NCBI GenBank assembly: GCA_907165135.1
Contig: OU015567.1
Coordinates: 7,879,001-7,943,000 of the forward strand
Source: Oikopleura dioica
Taxonomy: Eukaryota; Chordata; Appendicularia; Copelata; Oikopleuridae
Reading direction: 5' to 3'
DNA length: 64,000 nt
Shown here: positions 44,840 to 55,205 of the stretch, in pieces
Numbering within the stretch: the stretch's first letter is position 1
How the letters are laid out: each line of letters begins with the position of its first letter
The notes under the pieces: model-generated
What the model was told of the DNA's origin: nothing
The model's database searches: none
What the model saw: the letters and a program-made list of their open reading frames with translations, nothing else
Position numbers and translations under genes: made by a program

Positions 44840-46026
44840 TTGTTTCGAATATAAACCAAGGAGAAGGAAAACATACCTACGATGACACTGATGGTCGAGA
44901 GCGATTCACCTCAGACAGAAGCACCGAGCCCAGCGTCGGAAGAATGGGAGTCACCACCTCCTACGCCACCAAGACAAATAATGGAAGAACCGGAACTACC
45001 TTCGCTCTCGCCACAGAGTCAGACTTGGGAAAAACATGCACAAACGCCGCCTCTATCACCGCACACAGTGTTCTCGAAAAAGTTGCAGAAACTCCAACAA
45101 ATGAAAACGGAAAATCTACCACAAGATTGGGAAGTAAGAAAGAGTCAGTTAACGAGTCTGGACGAATACTTTCCGAATTACTCGCCGATGGGAGCTCACG
45201 AGGAGTCAACGTCGAGAGACCTGGCGGATCGAGCACAAACATCGAAAGTACGATTCGAGAAAGTAGTGGAAACGGAACCTTTTCATCTATTCGACGGCCA
45301 CTCGAAAAACAACCCAATCGTATCGCCATGGTATTGTCGGGTGATTTTTCGACCAGGCGAGATAAAAGTTTTACCAATCACAAACCTGGGGGTTGTTGTG
45401 ATTCCAGCAAAACCAACAACAAACTCAACTTGCCAGAATGTTCAATGCCAGAAGACAATCGAGGAGCTACACAAATATTACCAACAGGAAATAGAGAGAA
45501 ATCGCATCTACAGGGAAGAACCCTCTCCTCTCCCTCTTCCGGTTTTCTCCAACCTTCTCAACCTGAAAGAGACGAGCGAGCCAGATCACGATTCACCGGG
45601 GACTTCGGGATTGAGCAGAAAGACAGACAGCAGCGAACAGCAACGGCCACCTTTTATCGTATCTCAAATGAGCGAAACCCAATCTTCCGAGCCGCCCGCC
45701 AAGAAACCGCGCATGGATCATCTCTAACAACTCTCATCGATTCACCAAAACCATCATCTTCATTGCCATCCTATTACTCCGCGGTATTCAACAGAAAGAG
45801 AACTGAAGCAACAATGGAAATCGACAGCTTGGTAGACGAACTTAGAGGTAAATTGATAATTTCGAAACTTTCTTACTATCTTGTTTTAGCAACAAATCAC
45901 ATCTATCGCCGCAAATCCTCATCCTCATCTCTACATGACTCTGACACAACTTATTCTACCGGAAACAACAGAAATTCAGCAGAAGACGACAACGAAACGA
46001 GCGAAATTTTGAATCTTTTTGTTTAA
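44836..46026 (+). CDS. Hypothetical element ORF, overlapping frame A (about 382 aa if spliced)
   Basis: The ATG at 44836 overlaps the stop of the preceding gene. The frame is Ser/Thr/Asn/Arg-rich (GRERFTSDRSTEPSVGRM, SSTNIESTIRESSGNG). A clear 42-bp intron with GTAAAT...TTTTAG lies at about 45847-45888, stop-free and in phase. The tail ends ETSEILNLFV. Over 45727 it shares the same DNA with a second long frame that looks more protein-like. Which of the two is translated, or whether both are, cannot be decided from composition alone. The segment from about 45813 (MEIDSLVDEL) onward lies outside the overlap and is the firmest part. Confidence 0.45.
   Translation: MIVSNINQGEGKHTYDDTDGRERFTSDRSTEPSVGRMGVTTSYATKTNNGRTGTTFALATESDLGKTCTNAASITAHSVLEKVAETPTNENGKSTTRLGSKKESVNESGRILSELLADGSSRGVNVERPGGSSTNIESTIRESSGNGTFSSIRRPLEKQPNRIAMVLSGDFSTRRDKSFTNHKPGGCCDSSKTNNKLNLPECSMPEDNRGATQILPTGNREKSHLQGRTLSSPSSGFLQPSQPERDERARSRFTGDFGIEQKDRQQRTATATFYRISNERNPIFRAARQETAHGSSLTTLIDSPKPSSSLPSYYSAVFNRKRTEATMEIDSLVDELRGKLIISKLSYYLVLATNHIYRRKSSSSSLHDSDTTYSTGNNRNSAEDDNETSEILNLFV
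44882..45727 (+). CDS. Hypothetical element protein, overlapping frame B (281 aa)
   Basis: It starts MTLMVESDSPQTEAPSP. The N-terminal part is Pro/Ser/Glu-rich, then an ordered stretch follows (WYCRVIFRPGEIKVLPITN, LGVVVIPAKP) and a coiled-coil-like helix (KTIEELHKYYQQEIERNRIY). It ends with a nuclear-signal-like PPAKKPRMDHL. This frame has the hydrophobic patterning of a real protein. It overlaps frame A for its full 846 bases. No family recognised; the C-terminal basic motif suggests a nuclear role. Confidence 0.6.
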   Translation: MTLMVESDSPQTEAPSPASEEWESPPPTPPRQIMEEPELPSLSPQSQTWEKHAQTPPLSPHTVFSKKLQKLQQMKTENLPQDWEVRKSQLTSLDEYFPNYSPMGAHEESTSRDLADRAQTSKVRFEKVVETEPFHLFDGHSKNNPIVSPWYCRVIFRPGEIKVLPITNLGVVVIPAKPTTNSTCQNVQCQKTIEELHKYYQQEIERNRIYREEPSPLPLPVFSNLLNLKETSEPDHDSPGTSGLSRKTDSSEQQRPPFIVSQMSETQSSEPPAKKPRMDHL

Positions 46027-46117
46027 CTTTTATTACTTTTATCTTTTCTCTGCTTAGACCGATTTATTTGCACCCAAACAGAATAATACAACGAGATTTT
46101 TCATTAAAATAATTGAT

Positions 46118-47122
46118 TTATTTAAACGCCCAGGCAGCAGGATAGGTTTGAACAATAATTTGATAGGCTAAAATTCTATTTAAACGCACATTACTCTCTT
46201 CAAAAACATCGCGGCGGTGGAAAGTGTTCTTTAGCAGGGAGCTTTTGAACTCATCAGGTTGTATTTCTTCAAGCAGTTGTTCCAAATCGTTTTCGTTCCT
46301 AAGATATTCCGTAGTGTTCGTACTTCCCCAACAATTTGGATAAATTACAGAATACTTGGAACGAATTTCGGGCTCACCAGTATCCGTGTTAAACCAGGTT
46401 CCAGTAGACACTGTGCTGTAAAAAGCGTCAACTGACACCCTCAACAATCCAGTGAATGTTCTCCCTATTTTCTCCACCAAGCCAATATAATCCTTGTCGT
46501 TTAACAGTGTTATCGTGTATCGGTTGCAGAGATGAGAGTAACGACCTTTAGGATCTGCGCCAAGAATAAGACGACTATGACGAAAATGGTTTCCTAATAG
46601 TTGATTTCAATTAAATGATAATTACTTCTTAATACTTATCAAATGACGTTGAGGAAAGTGTCTTGTGCCACTACCTTCAATCAGAGATTCGAGTTCTTCC
46701 GGCTCAAAATAATCATCGCCAGGCCGTTCATCTGGGACGTGTTCTCTAAGAAATTCTAGCTCCCATCCGACATTAGACTTAAGTCCATCTTCTGAGAGGG
46801 AAAAATTAGGAATTTTTGATTGACGTGGAAAAAACCACTCGATCTGTTTCTTTGAAAGATTGAATTCTGTTTTTGAACGATAAAATATATCCATGAAATC
46901 CTCCATTGATAATCCATTTGAAGGTTTATCCATATCAATATTTTTCGCGCGTCGTCTTGTTGCTTTTCGAAAATCCATTACAACATCAAATACACTTGAA
47001 ACTTGTAAGTCAATATCTTCCTCTGAAGGTGTTTCTATCGGAGATGAAGAAGGAGACGTTGGACTCGACTCGGGCATCATAGAGCTATCTTCTGGAAAAG
47101 ACGAAACTATTTTAGAAGACAT
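46118..47122 (-). CDS. Hypothetical element protein, 317 aa, two exons
   Basis: Exon 1 is 47122-46626 (MSSKIVSSFPEDSSMMPESS), joined over a 51-bp intron to 46574-46118. After a Ser/Pro-rich head, the sequence looks folded: MDFRKATRRRAKNIDMD, FMDIFYRSKTEFNLSKKQIE, LEFLREHVPDERPGDDYF. The second exon carries RYTITLLNDKDYIGLVEKIG and ends QIIVQTYPAAWAFK. No known motif. It is the first of the minus-strand block and abuts the polymerase gene, so it may be expressed with it. Confidence 0.6.
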
Positions 47123-47182
47123 TCTTAATTTTTGAATATTTTAACACGATAAAATTTCAAATACTACACTAGATACAGAAAA

Positions 47183-50100
47183 TTAAAAATAAGAACCATC
47201 AGCTTTTTTCAAGGGTAAAGTAGTAATCTTGTCTTCACAAATTATTCGCTTCTTTAGAATAGAATTAATAATATTTTTTGACATCGTCCACGTTTTTGTT
47301 CGTTTAGTCTTCTGATCAAATTGAATAAGGGGGATATCTTTTTTTATGCGTTTGTTCGAGTCCGACGAAAACAGAGCAGCCAAATACTCGTAATGTCTAA
47401 AACTCAGTAAGCTTAATACTATCAGGAAAAACTTACTGTATGTGAATCTTTTGTGGGCATCCTTTAGCTGAGCGTTTCTTGATATTCGTCGAATATGCCG
47501 AATCTTTATACTCTTCCAAAATCTCGTAGACTCGATGAGCGTTATTTGGGTCAGCCAGTTTTTCTTCCAACTCGCACGGATCGGAATCAGCGAGAATATA
47601 ACATTTGGGGGACAATGACACCATCCACCCCTTTGAAAGTCCATTCTTCGGTCCTTCTGGCTTTAATAAACCGGGTTCCTTAGCAGACTTAGGACACCCC
47701 TCTTTCACAAACCACTCAGGAACGATTTCTTCTTTCCATTGGTCTAACATCTCGGGCTTCACACATTTCTCAAGAGTTTCGGCACCCAAAGCAAGCATAA
47801 AAGAGTCGGTATCTGCATAGCACATTGTGCACATTCCATCGACCATATATTCGCGAAGCACATCCAAAAATCGAAAGAACAGTAATTTACTATTCTGATA
47901 AACAGCAATCTGGACATGTAAACAGTTATTGTGGACTACTTTCCGTTTCGAAAAAACTGCTTCGTGCAAGGGATCGAATCGCTCACCTTCAGCAGTCAAC
48001 CCTGTTAAATCCTTCAGTCGCGGATCGCGCAATGCATCAAACAGATTGTTTGCAGAGAGAATACGAGTTTTAAGAAATTTTGAACGATTAATTGCAAAAT
48101 AGCCAACAGCGGAATTGAGGATAAATTTGATCCAATTTTGAAGTGCATCATCTTTGTTTTTACATGCTTCAACACGATCGGCTACCATCGTGTTCACAAA
48201 GTCTTTGAATGGACAGCCTCGTTTATATTCAACAAAATAGTGGACTTTGTATTTAATTCCTTTCGCGTCGTAATAAGAAAGCATGTCCGAAGTTATCATA
48301 TATCTCTTGGCGTTGTAGCAGAATATGTTTTCCTCGCATGGAAAAAGTTTTTTCTTATTTTCTTCAGTAAGAACTTCATTAAGATAACCTTGAACATCTT
48401 CTGGATTGATTATTTGTTTCGCAAATATAGGGGGAACGTCTTTATGAGCTTCGATAACTTCCGGAGGCGACTCCAAATCAACCATCGCAAAACCATAGAA
48501 TAAGGATTCTCCATTTGAGTTTTTAGTCGTTATTGCATTTTTAAATTCTTCTTCAGTTACTCCTTCATGTCCCGACAACTTGCGTGTTTGAGGTGCTCTT
48601 GTTCCCTTGAACAGAAACGGGTAGTCGATCGAATAAGGAGGTTGTCCTTTCATCTCCAATGAACGCCATTCTCGTTTCCATTGACATGAATTCTTTATTT
48701 CAATCTGATGCGGAAAGTATGCAGGTCCTTCAGGTTGCACTGTGGTGCCAGTTTCAATGTCAACAACAATAGGATCGGGAAGTCCATCGCCAATACGGTC
48801 AAGAGAGCGAATTATCGCTACAATTTTATCGATGCGCGCCTGCTCATGCTCAAAAAGTTCCATTTTTGTCATTGGTTTTTCGATAACTTCACCAGTACCA
48901 GGATCGACAAGCTTTTTCTTTGCCGGAAATCTAGGTGAACCCTTACAATAAGGACACACGTGAAAGGCACATCCACGGTATTCAAATAAATGTCTTTTAA
49001 CAAATTTAACACCATTGTACTCCATTTCAAAACTCTCCGCATATCCGTCAATGAAATATTCTCCAAATTGCTTCTCCTCAAAATTATAAGAATGCTGGAT
49101 TGGACCTTCTAAAAAATTAACGACAGTTGTGCAGTTGTTTAAGTACTCAAGCCATTGTATCGATTCAAGAGACGTATTTTGGCGTTGCTTGAACATACCC
49201 TTTGAAAAAAATCTTATTTCTTCATAATGACAATTTGCAGTAGAGTAACCCATCTTATCAGGCATATAAATTATTCCAGGTCCAAGCGGCAAAGCGTTAC
49301 GAAATGCTTCTGGATAGAGACTATTGAAATCAAGCATGAGAATTAACTTGTGAACAAAGCCCTTCGATTTCCAGGCAGCTTCGGGAATTTTATCATTCGG
49401 TCCATTTAGGTAAACGGCTCGTTTGAGGACTTGGCAAATACCACCAGTTAAATTTGCTCTTAAGTCCTTAAGAAAGTGAGGATGGTCCGGGGATATCGAA
49501 TATAATGGTGGTAATTTTGGATCATATTTACTGAGAGCGATTTTGTGTGCAATTTGGGAGATGCTGACATCAGAGTGAATACCTACATGGAATTTTTCAA
49601 TGTTCTTTCTAGCAAAACTTGAAATAGAACCCTCGAGTAAATAAACATCATTGTAATTATAATGTATCAGATATTGCCTCATTGTAGGTTCAGGCACATT
49701 GTCCGGATCTCTCGTGTGGGCTAAAATAAGTTTAGCCCAGAAAATGAAGCTGTCAGCGTATTTTCTCGGTGAAAATCGAAAGAATTTAAGTGTTGCTGCA
49801 CAATTTTCATCGAACTGCCAATAGCCAGTTTCTTCATCAGATATAAGAAGATCCGACAATTTTTGTTTTAAATGATTGCAGTATTCAAGAGGTGTATCCA
49901 CATCAAATTCAGCCTTAAGCTGCCCCATCGCACAGTAGTACTCAAGCGCCGGATCACTGATTAAATTTTCAAAACCCAAGAAATCGGATAATTTTATATT
50001 AACACTTTCTTTACTCAGATCAATCGTAAATTTCCAATCTTTCTTCATCATAGCATTCATCTCAGCCACGTACTCTCGTTTGGTTACAGCAAGCGTTGAA

Positions 50101-52841
50101 TAAAAACAAGGGTATGCGCTTAATTCATTCGCTTTTTCAAGATGAGCGACTTTCGTAAACCATTCGTAAGGAAAGGAACCCTTACAGTATTTATTCGGAT
50201 CCAAACCACACGCATTTGCCAAACTCTCTAGAGACATCGGGCTTGTGTAATTTTTAAAATCCCTGAAGCTCAAATTTTTGGCGTCTAAAAGCATAATTCC
50301 AGCAGCTCTTTTAATGTAAGAAATATCTTCAGTTTTACGATTAACATACTGAAAAAGCACTGACGATAATGGTGTAAACAAGATAGGCAAGTCGTATTTT
50401 TCTCCATTGAAGGCGTAAATTTTCAATTTGAAAAAATCCTTCAGATATTTCAATTTCTTATTCCAGGATCCTCGCTGATGGTAATTCTCTGAGGGAAAAT
50501 TCCTTTCATACTCAATTTTTTGTGTATAATAAGTGATACCAGCAGTAATGCATTCAGGAATAAGCTGCGCCATCCGCCGTTGTGTTTTATCGAGGTAATT
50601 AACAAATTCTGCGCACATTATAAGGATAGCTTCGTAATCGTCCTCCTTCCGAATAAAAATCTGTTTTTCGCCGTCACTCGTGTATGTTGCAATGGAAACA
50701 AGGTTATGAAAATGCGGTTCATTTTTCACAAACGGTGAAGCAGTCATTAACGACTCAATATCATACGTGCAGAAAAACGTTTGCACGTAATCAAAACTAG
50801 GTAAGAAACCATCATCAGCAAGCTCCTTGATGTAATCATTGATTCTCGGACCCTCAACTTTTTGTTCGATGATATTTATTTGATCCAAAGAACAATATTT
50901 AACATGTTTCTTCATTCGATTTGGCCTTGAGCTTGAATATAAACAACCTTTCGTCGGGCACACTGGAAGATCTTTTACTGCATTCGCAGGTAGAATACGA
51001 ACACGAGTATCCTCAGAGAACACATTTGGTACAAGACTAAAAACATTTTTTATAGGCGCGTAATCTCCAAGATCGTTGACAAGTCTTGTGTCGACACTGG
51101 GATTTCTGTCATAAAAGTCACTTGTTACGGAACTCTCATCAATGTTTGCCACGTCATGACTTGTTTTTTCTTTTTCGGGACGTTCCTCATCACATTCATC
51201 GTCAAGGAAAATATTTCTACGGCCGCACGAGTTCTCAGATTGAGCGTTTTCAGTCAGTCTATCAAAATCTACAAATGACAAGCCATCCTCATTATTCTGA
51301 TCACTTTTACTTGGAGCAACTAGCATAAGGCGATGGCGATCATCATGAGCATTATTGTCATCGCTCCCATCGTCGTTGTCATCTTCGCTTTCCGATGCGT
51401 AGTGATATTGATGAGTTCTAGATCTAGACCAATTAAGGATTTTGGCTATTTTCTTCGTGCTCAAATATTGGTCAGCAACAGCCACCCGTCTATGATAATC
51501 GGGATCGACAGCAAAATTTGGCATAAGACTCGGATCGCGCATGAATCGACGATATTCAGAACTGGTAAACTTCTTAAACTCACGAGCAAATTCATCTTCT
51601 TTATAGGAAGCCACAAGTAAATTCAAAGGAATGCACTTTGTTGATTTAAGAGTAGCGTATATACACTTTTTAACGTTCACATTGTCGTTCAGAATTTTAC
51701 CAACAAACAGTCGAATGTCCACTTGTATTTTTTGTTTAATTTTGTTAAGAACACCATCAGCAATAGTAAAGATTTTGTTTTCATAACCATCGCCGAGAAT
51801 TGTTTTCTTAAGCGTCAGTATTTTGTTGGGATAATCTTGTTTGCGTAAACTTGGCCACTTCACCTTGACAATCGCTGTCCAAATACTCGTCCAAGCAGAG
51901 TCGCATGTCTCGAACGGTTTTCTACCAGGTAAGACCCAAAATGTTCCAAGTCGGTGAAAGAAGGGGCGGGCAGATTGGAGTACAACGACAGGTCTCGCGA
52001 TGGCAATAGATTCATGAGGAACACTTTCTAGTCGATTGATTATCGACGAAATATCATCATTAGAATTTCTTCTCTCCAAAGGTCTGTAAGCAATACCAAG
52101 AGGCGCGTATTTACCACCGTAAAGCACATAAATATCAATATTGAGCAAGCGCTCAAGTTTAGGTAGCACACCTCTTGTCGGTCGATTTCCGAATTTTTCA
52201 ACAAGACTCCTTGTGTCAACTTTAGCCAATTCTTCTCTTAATAGTTGATTCACTTTAGTTGGTACTTTTGGTGATATCTTCTGTAAGTGTTTCCACAAAT
52301 TAACACCCATTAAAACAGCGTCATAAACATTTGAAGGATAGTGGTCATCAGAATCAGAAGCCGCAGGAAAATAATCAACCTCATTGTCATCATATTCGTC
52401 ATTATGAAAAGTCGTATCAAAACAGTTTTCATTATATAAACTAGGCCGAAAACTAGCTGTACTTGCAATACTGCTACCAGTTTCATAATCATCAAACATA
52501 TTTTCATTGGGGAAACTTGATCCAGGAATGTCTTTCGGTCTTGCAAAAACACTGTCACTATCTTCGCGATTTTCTTCGACCTCACTTTCAACGTCAACTG
52601 TAGCTCTACAAGTTTGATTCCCGCTAAGTGAAGAGTTTGACGGAATATTATTACGCGAAATATTGCCATTATTTTGAGGGGGGATAACAATACTTGATAA
52701 GCTTGACGTCTCACTTGCAGATGAAATATCAGAAAGCAACTCCTCAATTTGCCTGTCAACGGAACCATGCAGAAATCTTCGTCGTTTTATCTCGTCAGTA
52801 CGTGTTTTGTACTTTGCACGATTAGGTAAAAACCGTTTCAT
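47183..52841 (-). CDS. Protein-primed family-B DNA polymerase (pPolB), 1872 aa, two exons
   Basis: Exon 1 is 52841-47437; a 40-bp intron leads to 47396-47183. The N-terminal ~620 residues are an extension without recognised domain, mostly acidic/Ser-rich at first and then folded. A C2H2-like cluster (CPTKGCLY...HVKYC) lies near 630. The exonuclease motifs follow: YDIES (~692), FNGEKYDLP (~810) and YNYNDVY (~1063). The polymerase motifs are DFNSLYPEAF (A, ~1168), LNSAVGYF (B, ~1575) and YADTDSF (C, ~1675), with both catalytic Asp pairs intact. The order and spacing match the pPolB of Polintons and adenoviruses, which starts replication from a protein bound at the genome ends. The usual length is about 1000-1200 residues, so the N-terminal extension is exceptional. 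Confidence 0.92.
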
Positions 52842-52942
52842 TTCAATTAAAATTGTGGTGACAGTAATTTATTTTGATTTTATAGATACAGTGTTTAGAA
52901 AAAGAGCGACTACAGGGAGAAGGAAGTGAGGGCGCTCGACGA

Positions 52943-54754
52943 CTATCCGCGTGGCCTTTTGGCGTTTCGTTTCGCTGTTGCGACTGGGACCTGTGATAGA
53001 ACAACAGCCTCTAAAAAATAGTAAAGAAAGATATAAAAGATTGATCTACCTTGTTTCACTGAATCAAGAATGAGAGCATCGACCGGAATTCGCATCGCCA
53101 TAGCACTCCAATTTTCAGTAGTTGTTTCTTTATTTTCATAATTAGCAAACCCCGCAAGTGGTTTTTCAAAAGTCACTCGTATATTAACAGTAGCGTGGAT
53201 TCCTTGCATTGGAGCAAACGACATTGGAACAATCCAGTTTTCAGTAATAAATTGAAAATAATCCAATCCTTCACCCACAGATTTGTTTTCGTATCTTCCG
53301 TTATGGTGTAAAAAATTGATATAATGATCCCGCGGTGATTTCCATGGGGTTCCAAAAGAAAACTTGTTATCTACGAGAATAGAGAACTCCTTGATAACAA
53401 ATCCTTTTTCAAACAGAGTCGTTTTTGTAATGCACTGATCAAAGGATCCTGGACATCGAGCGCCGCGCATGCCGGTAAAAACCAACCATTCGGGAAGAGG
53501 TCCAGAAGAGATTTCGAATTCGTATGTTTGTAAACCAGGACTCAAATTCTGCATAATCAGTCGAGGATAATAAAATGGAATTTTTAACTGTCCTTTAACA
53601 CCCGTTGTAAGAGGTTTTTCACTCGCTTTGGGCTCACAGAACACACTTTCAAGCATTATGTTCTTTAAATGATATTTCTCGAAAAACCTCTTACTAGGAT
53701 AATCAACAGCACTATTTTTCTTCCAAAAATGGACATACTGTTTATCATTATCTTTAGCGAGAATAAATTTAGGTATTTTACAATAGACCATATGAGGTCT
53801 GAAAGTACCACTTTCAAGTATGGTACTCTTCGGCACAGCTTGTTTTCTCCCAAGATCAAGAATTTCAATGTATTTGAGGTACTCCCTTGTTTCATACTTA
53901 GTTTTACCATTTGAGTCAACAGCTAAACAATCACAGTCGTCCAGATACTCGTGTTTTACAGAATTATTCACCAGTAAAAGGTCGGGGTGATAAGGAAATC
54001 TGATCTTGGAGACAATTTTTCCATTTGCATCACTCTCGTAAATATTATCGTAATCAGTACGACATTCTGTAAATTCAGAAAATTTCTGCAAAAATAACTT
54101 AGCATCGTTTACTTTGACCAAGAAAGAGACCCTTGACCCGGGAGGTAAAACTTTCTCTTGCCGAGCTAAACCATGAGTAATCGGAGTCCGCAAATTGTAA
54201 TCGTACCAAAGAACATCGTAAGATAGCGCACTGCCATCAGTCGACAATTTGATTGTATCAGGTTCAGGTTTCCAATTTTTTTCTGCGTATTGCTGTCTGT
54301 TCTCCACAAGAGTTTTCCCATTGTGCTTCACCCGTTTTGTTTCCAGTTCATCGCTATCAACATCGAAAGCGTCAAAGTGTCCCTCTACAAACATTTCAAT
54401 CTCTTGAGCTTTTGGGGAGAAGTTAAGTTTCTTGATAAAATGATTGAAAAAGGCGTATTCCAACCCATCAGTAAATGATGAAAAGATAGTACTGTCCAGA
54501 ATTTTCACTTCAAACTTATTAACCATCTTTGCAGCCACATCGTTGTCAGGAACGAAATTTGAAGGCATCTCCATTTGATAATGAAACATACATCGGTCAA
54601 GTTTTATAGGAAGCTTATCTTCGGGAACCGTAAAACAAATTTCACCTTCAAGCGGATGAGTTGCCAATCGCATAACTACTTTGTATCCAGTAAATGGATC
54701 TTCAATTTTCTTTTTAGGAATGTAATAAAGAAGCTGCCCATAGTTTTCGGTCAT
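52943..54754 (-). CDS. Probable major capsid protein (double jelly-roll type), about 590 aa
   Basis: Exon 1 is 54754-53050, a 39-bp stop-free intron follows (53049-53011), and the last exon is 53010-52943. The protein starts MTENYGQLLYYIPKKK and has no signal peptide. Blocks typical of Polinton capsid proteins appear in the second half: LPEWLVFTGMRGARCPGSFD, the beta-rich FEISSGPL, and a FLHHNGRYENK segment followed by GIHATVNIRVTFEKPL. The C terminus is a basic tail (ATAKRNAKRPRG). Length (~600), beta-rich pattern and location next to the polymerase all fit. It is not proven by a catalytic motif, since capsid proteins have none; a profile or structure comparison would settle it. Confidence 0.68.
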   Translation of the reverse strand: MTENYGQLLYYIPKKKIEDPFTGYKVVMRLATHPLEGEICFTVPEDKLPIKLDRCMFHYQMEMPSNFVPDNDVAAKMVNKFEVKILDSTIFSSFTDGLEYAFFNHFIKKLNFSPKAQEIEMFVEGHFDAFDVDSDELETKRVKHNGKTLVENRQQYAEKNWKPEPDTIKLSTDGSALSYDVLWYDYNLRTPITHGLARQEKVLPPGSRVSFLVKVNDAKLFLQKFSEFTECRTDYDNIYESDANGKIVSKIRFPYHPDLLLVNNSVKHEYLDDCDCLAVDSNGKTKYETREYLKYIEILDLGRKQAVPKSTILESGTFRPHMVYCKIPKFILAKDNDKQYVHFWKKNSAVDYPSKRFFEKYHLKNIMLESVFCEPKASEKPLTTGVKGQLKIPFYYPRLIMQNLSPGLQTYEFEISSGPLPEWLVFTGMRGARCPGSFDQCITKTTLFEKGFVIKEFSILVDNKFSFGTPWKSPRDHYINFLHHNGRYENKSVGEGLDYFQFITENWIVPMSFAPMQGIHATVNIRVTFEKPLAGFANYENKETTTENWSAMAMRIPVDALILDSVKQGRSIFYIFLYYFLEAVVLSQVPVATAKRNAKRPRG

Positions 54755-55205
54755 TTTCGTTTACTAAAATTTATTTTAATATCAATGAACAATAAAATGA
54801 TTGAGATGAGCAAATAAAAAAACAAAAATAATAACATGAATTTTGATGGTAAGAAAGATAACGAAATAAAGGCCAAGATTTGATTTAACAAATAAATCAA
54901 TGAATTTAAATAAATGTCCGAGTCCGTTGAGCAAAAGTGATCGAATTCTTTTCTTTATTATCGGCGTCGTCGTCGTCGTCGTCGTCTTCGAGGAAACCTT
55001 CGCCTCTTCGTTGTTGTTTTCCGACGAGGACGACGTCGAACCAATCTCGAGGTCCTCCGTTTCGGTCCAGGTCTCCGGCGACGTCGAGGAGTTGTCCGAA
55101 TTCGGGAAAGTTGTGGTCTCAGAATAAAGGATCGTAGACGAGTCATTTTGGTTAATCTCTTCGTCGACGGAGAGTAATAATAAGTCCGTTATCTAAAATA
55201 TATTC
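54755..55205 (-). CDS. Short low-complexity gene region; candidate Arg-rich protein (62 aa) at 54958-55146
   Basis: On the minus strand an ATG at 55146 opens a 62-codon frame with about half its residues Arg, ending in a run of ten Arg encoded by a (GAC)n-type trinucleotide repeat (54962-54990). Protamine-like basic proteins package DNA in adenovirus-like virions, so this is an attractive candidate next to the capsid gene. However, the same DNA in another minus-strand frame is open for about 135 codons. That frame reads as a Thr/Ser/Glu-rich segment followed by a hydrophobic stretch, like a mucin-type membrane protein. Either could be the real product, and the repeat may bias both. Confidence 0.35.

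Noticed and set aside
54900-55127. Plus-strand ORF with a poly-Val run
   Set aside because: The Val run is the complement of the GAC-type trinucleotide repeat; no promoter or splice context supports it.
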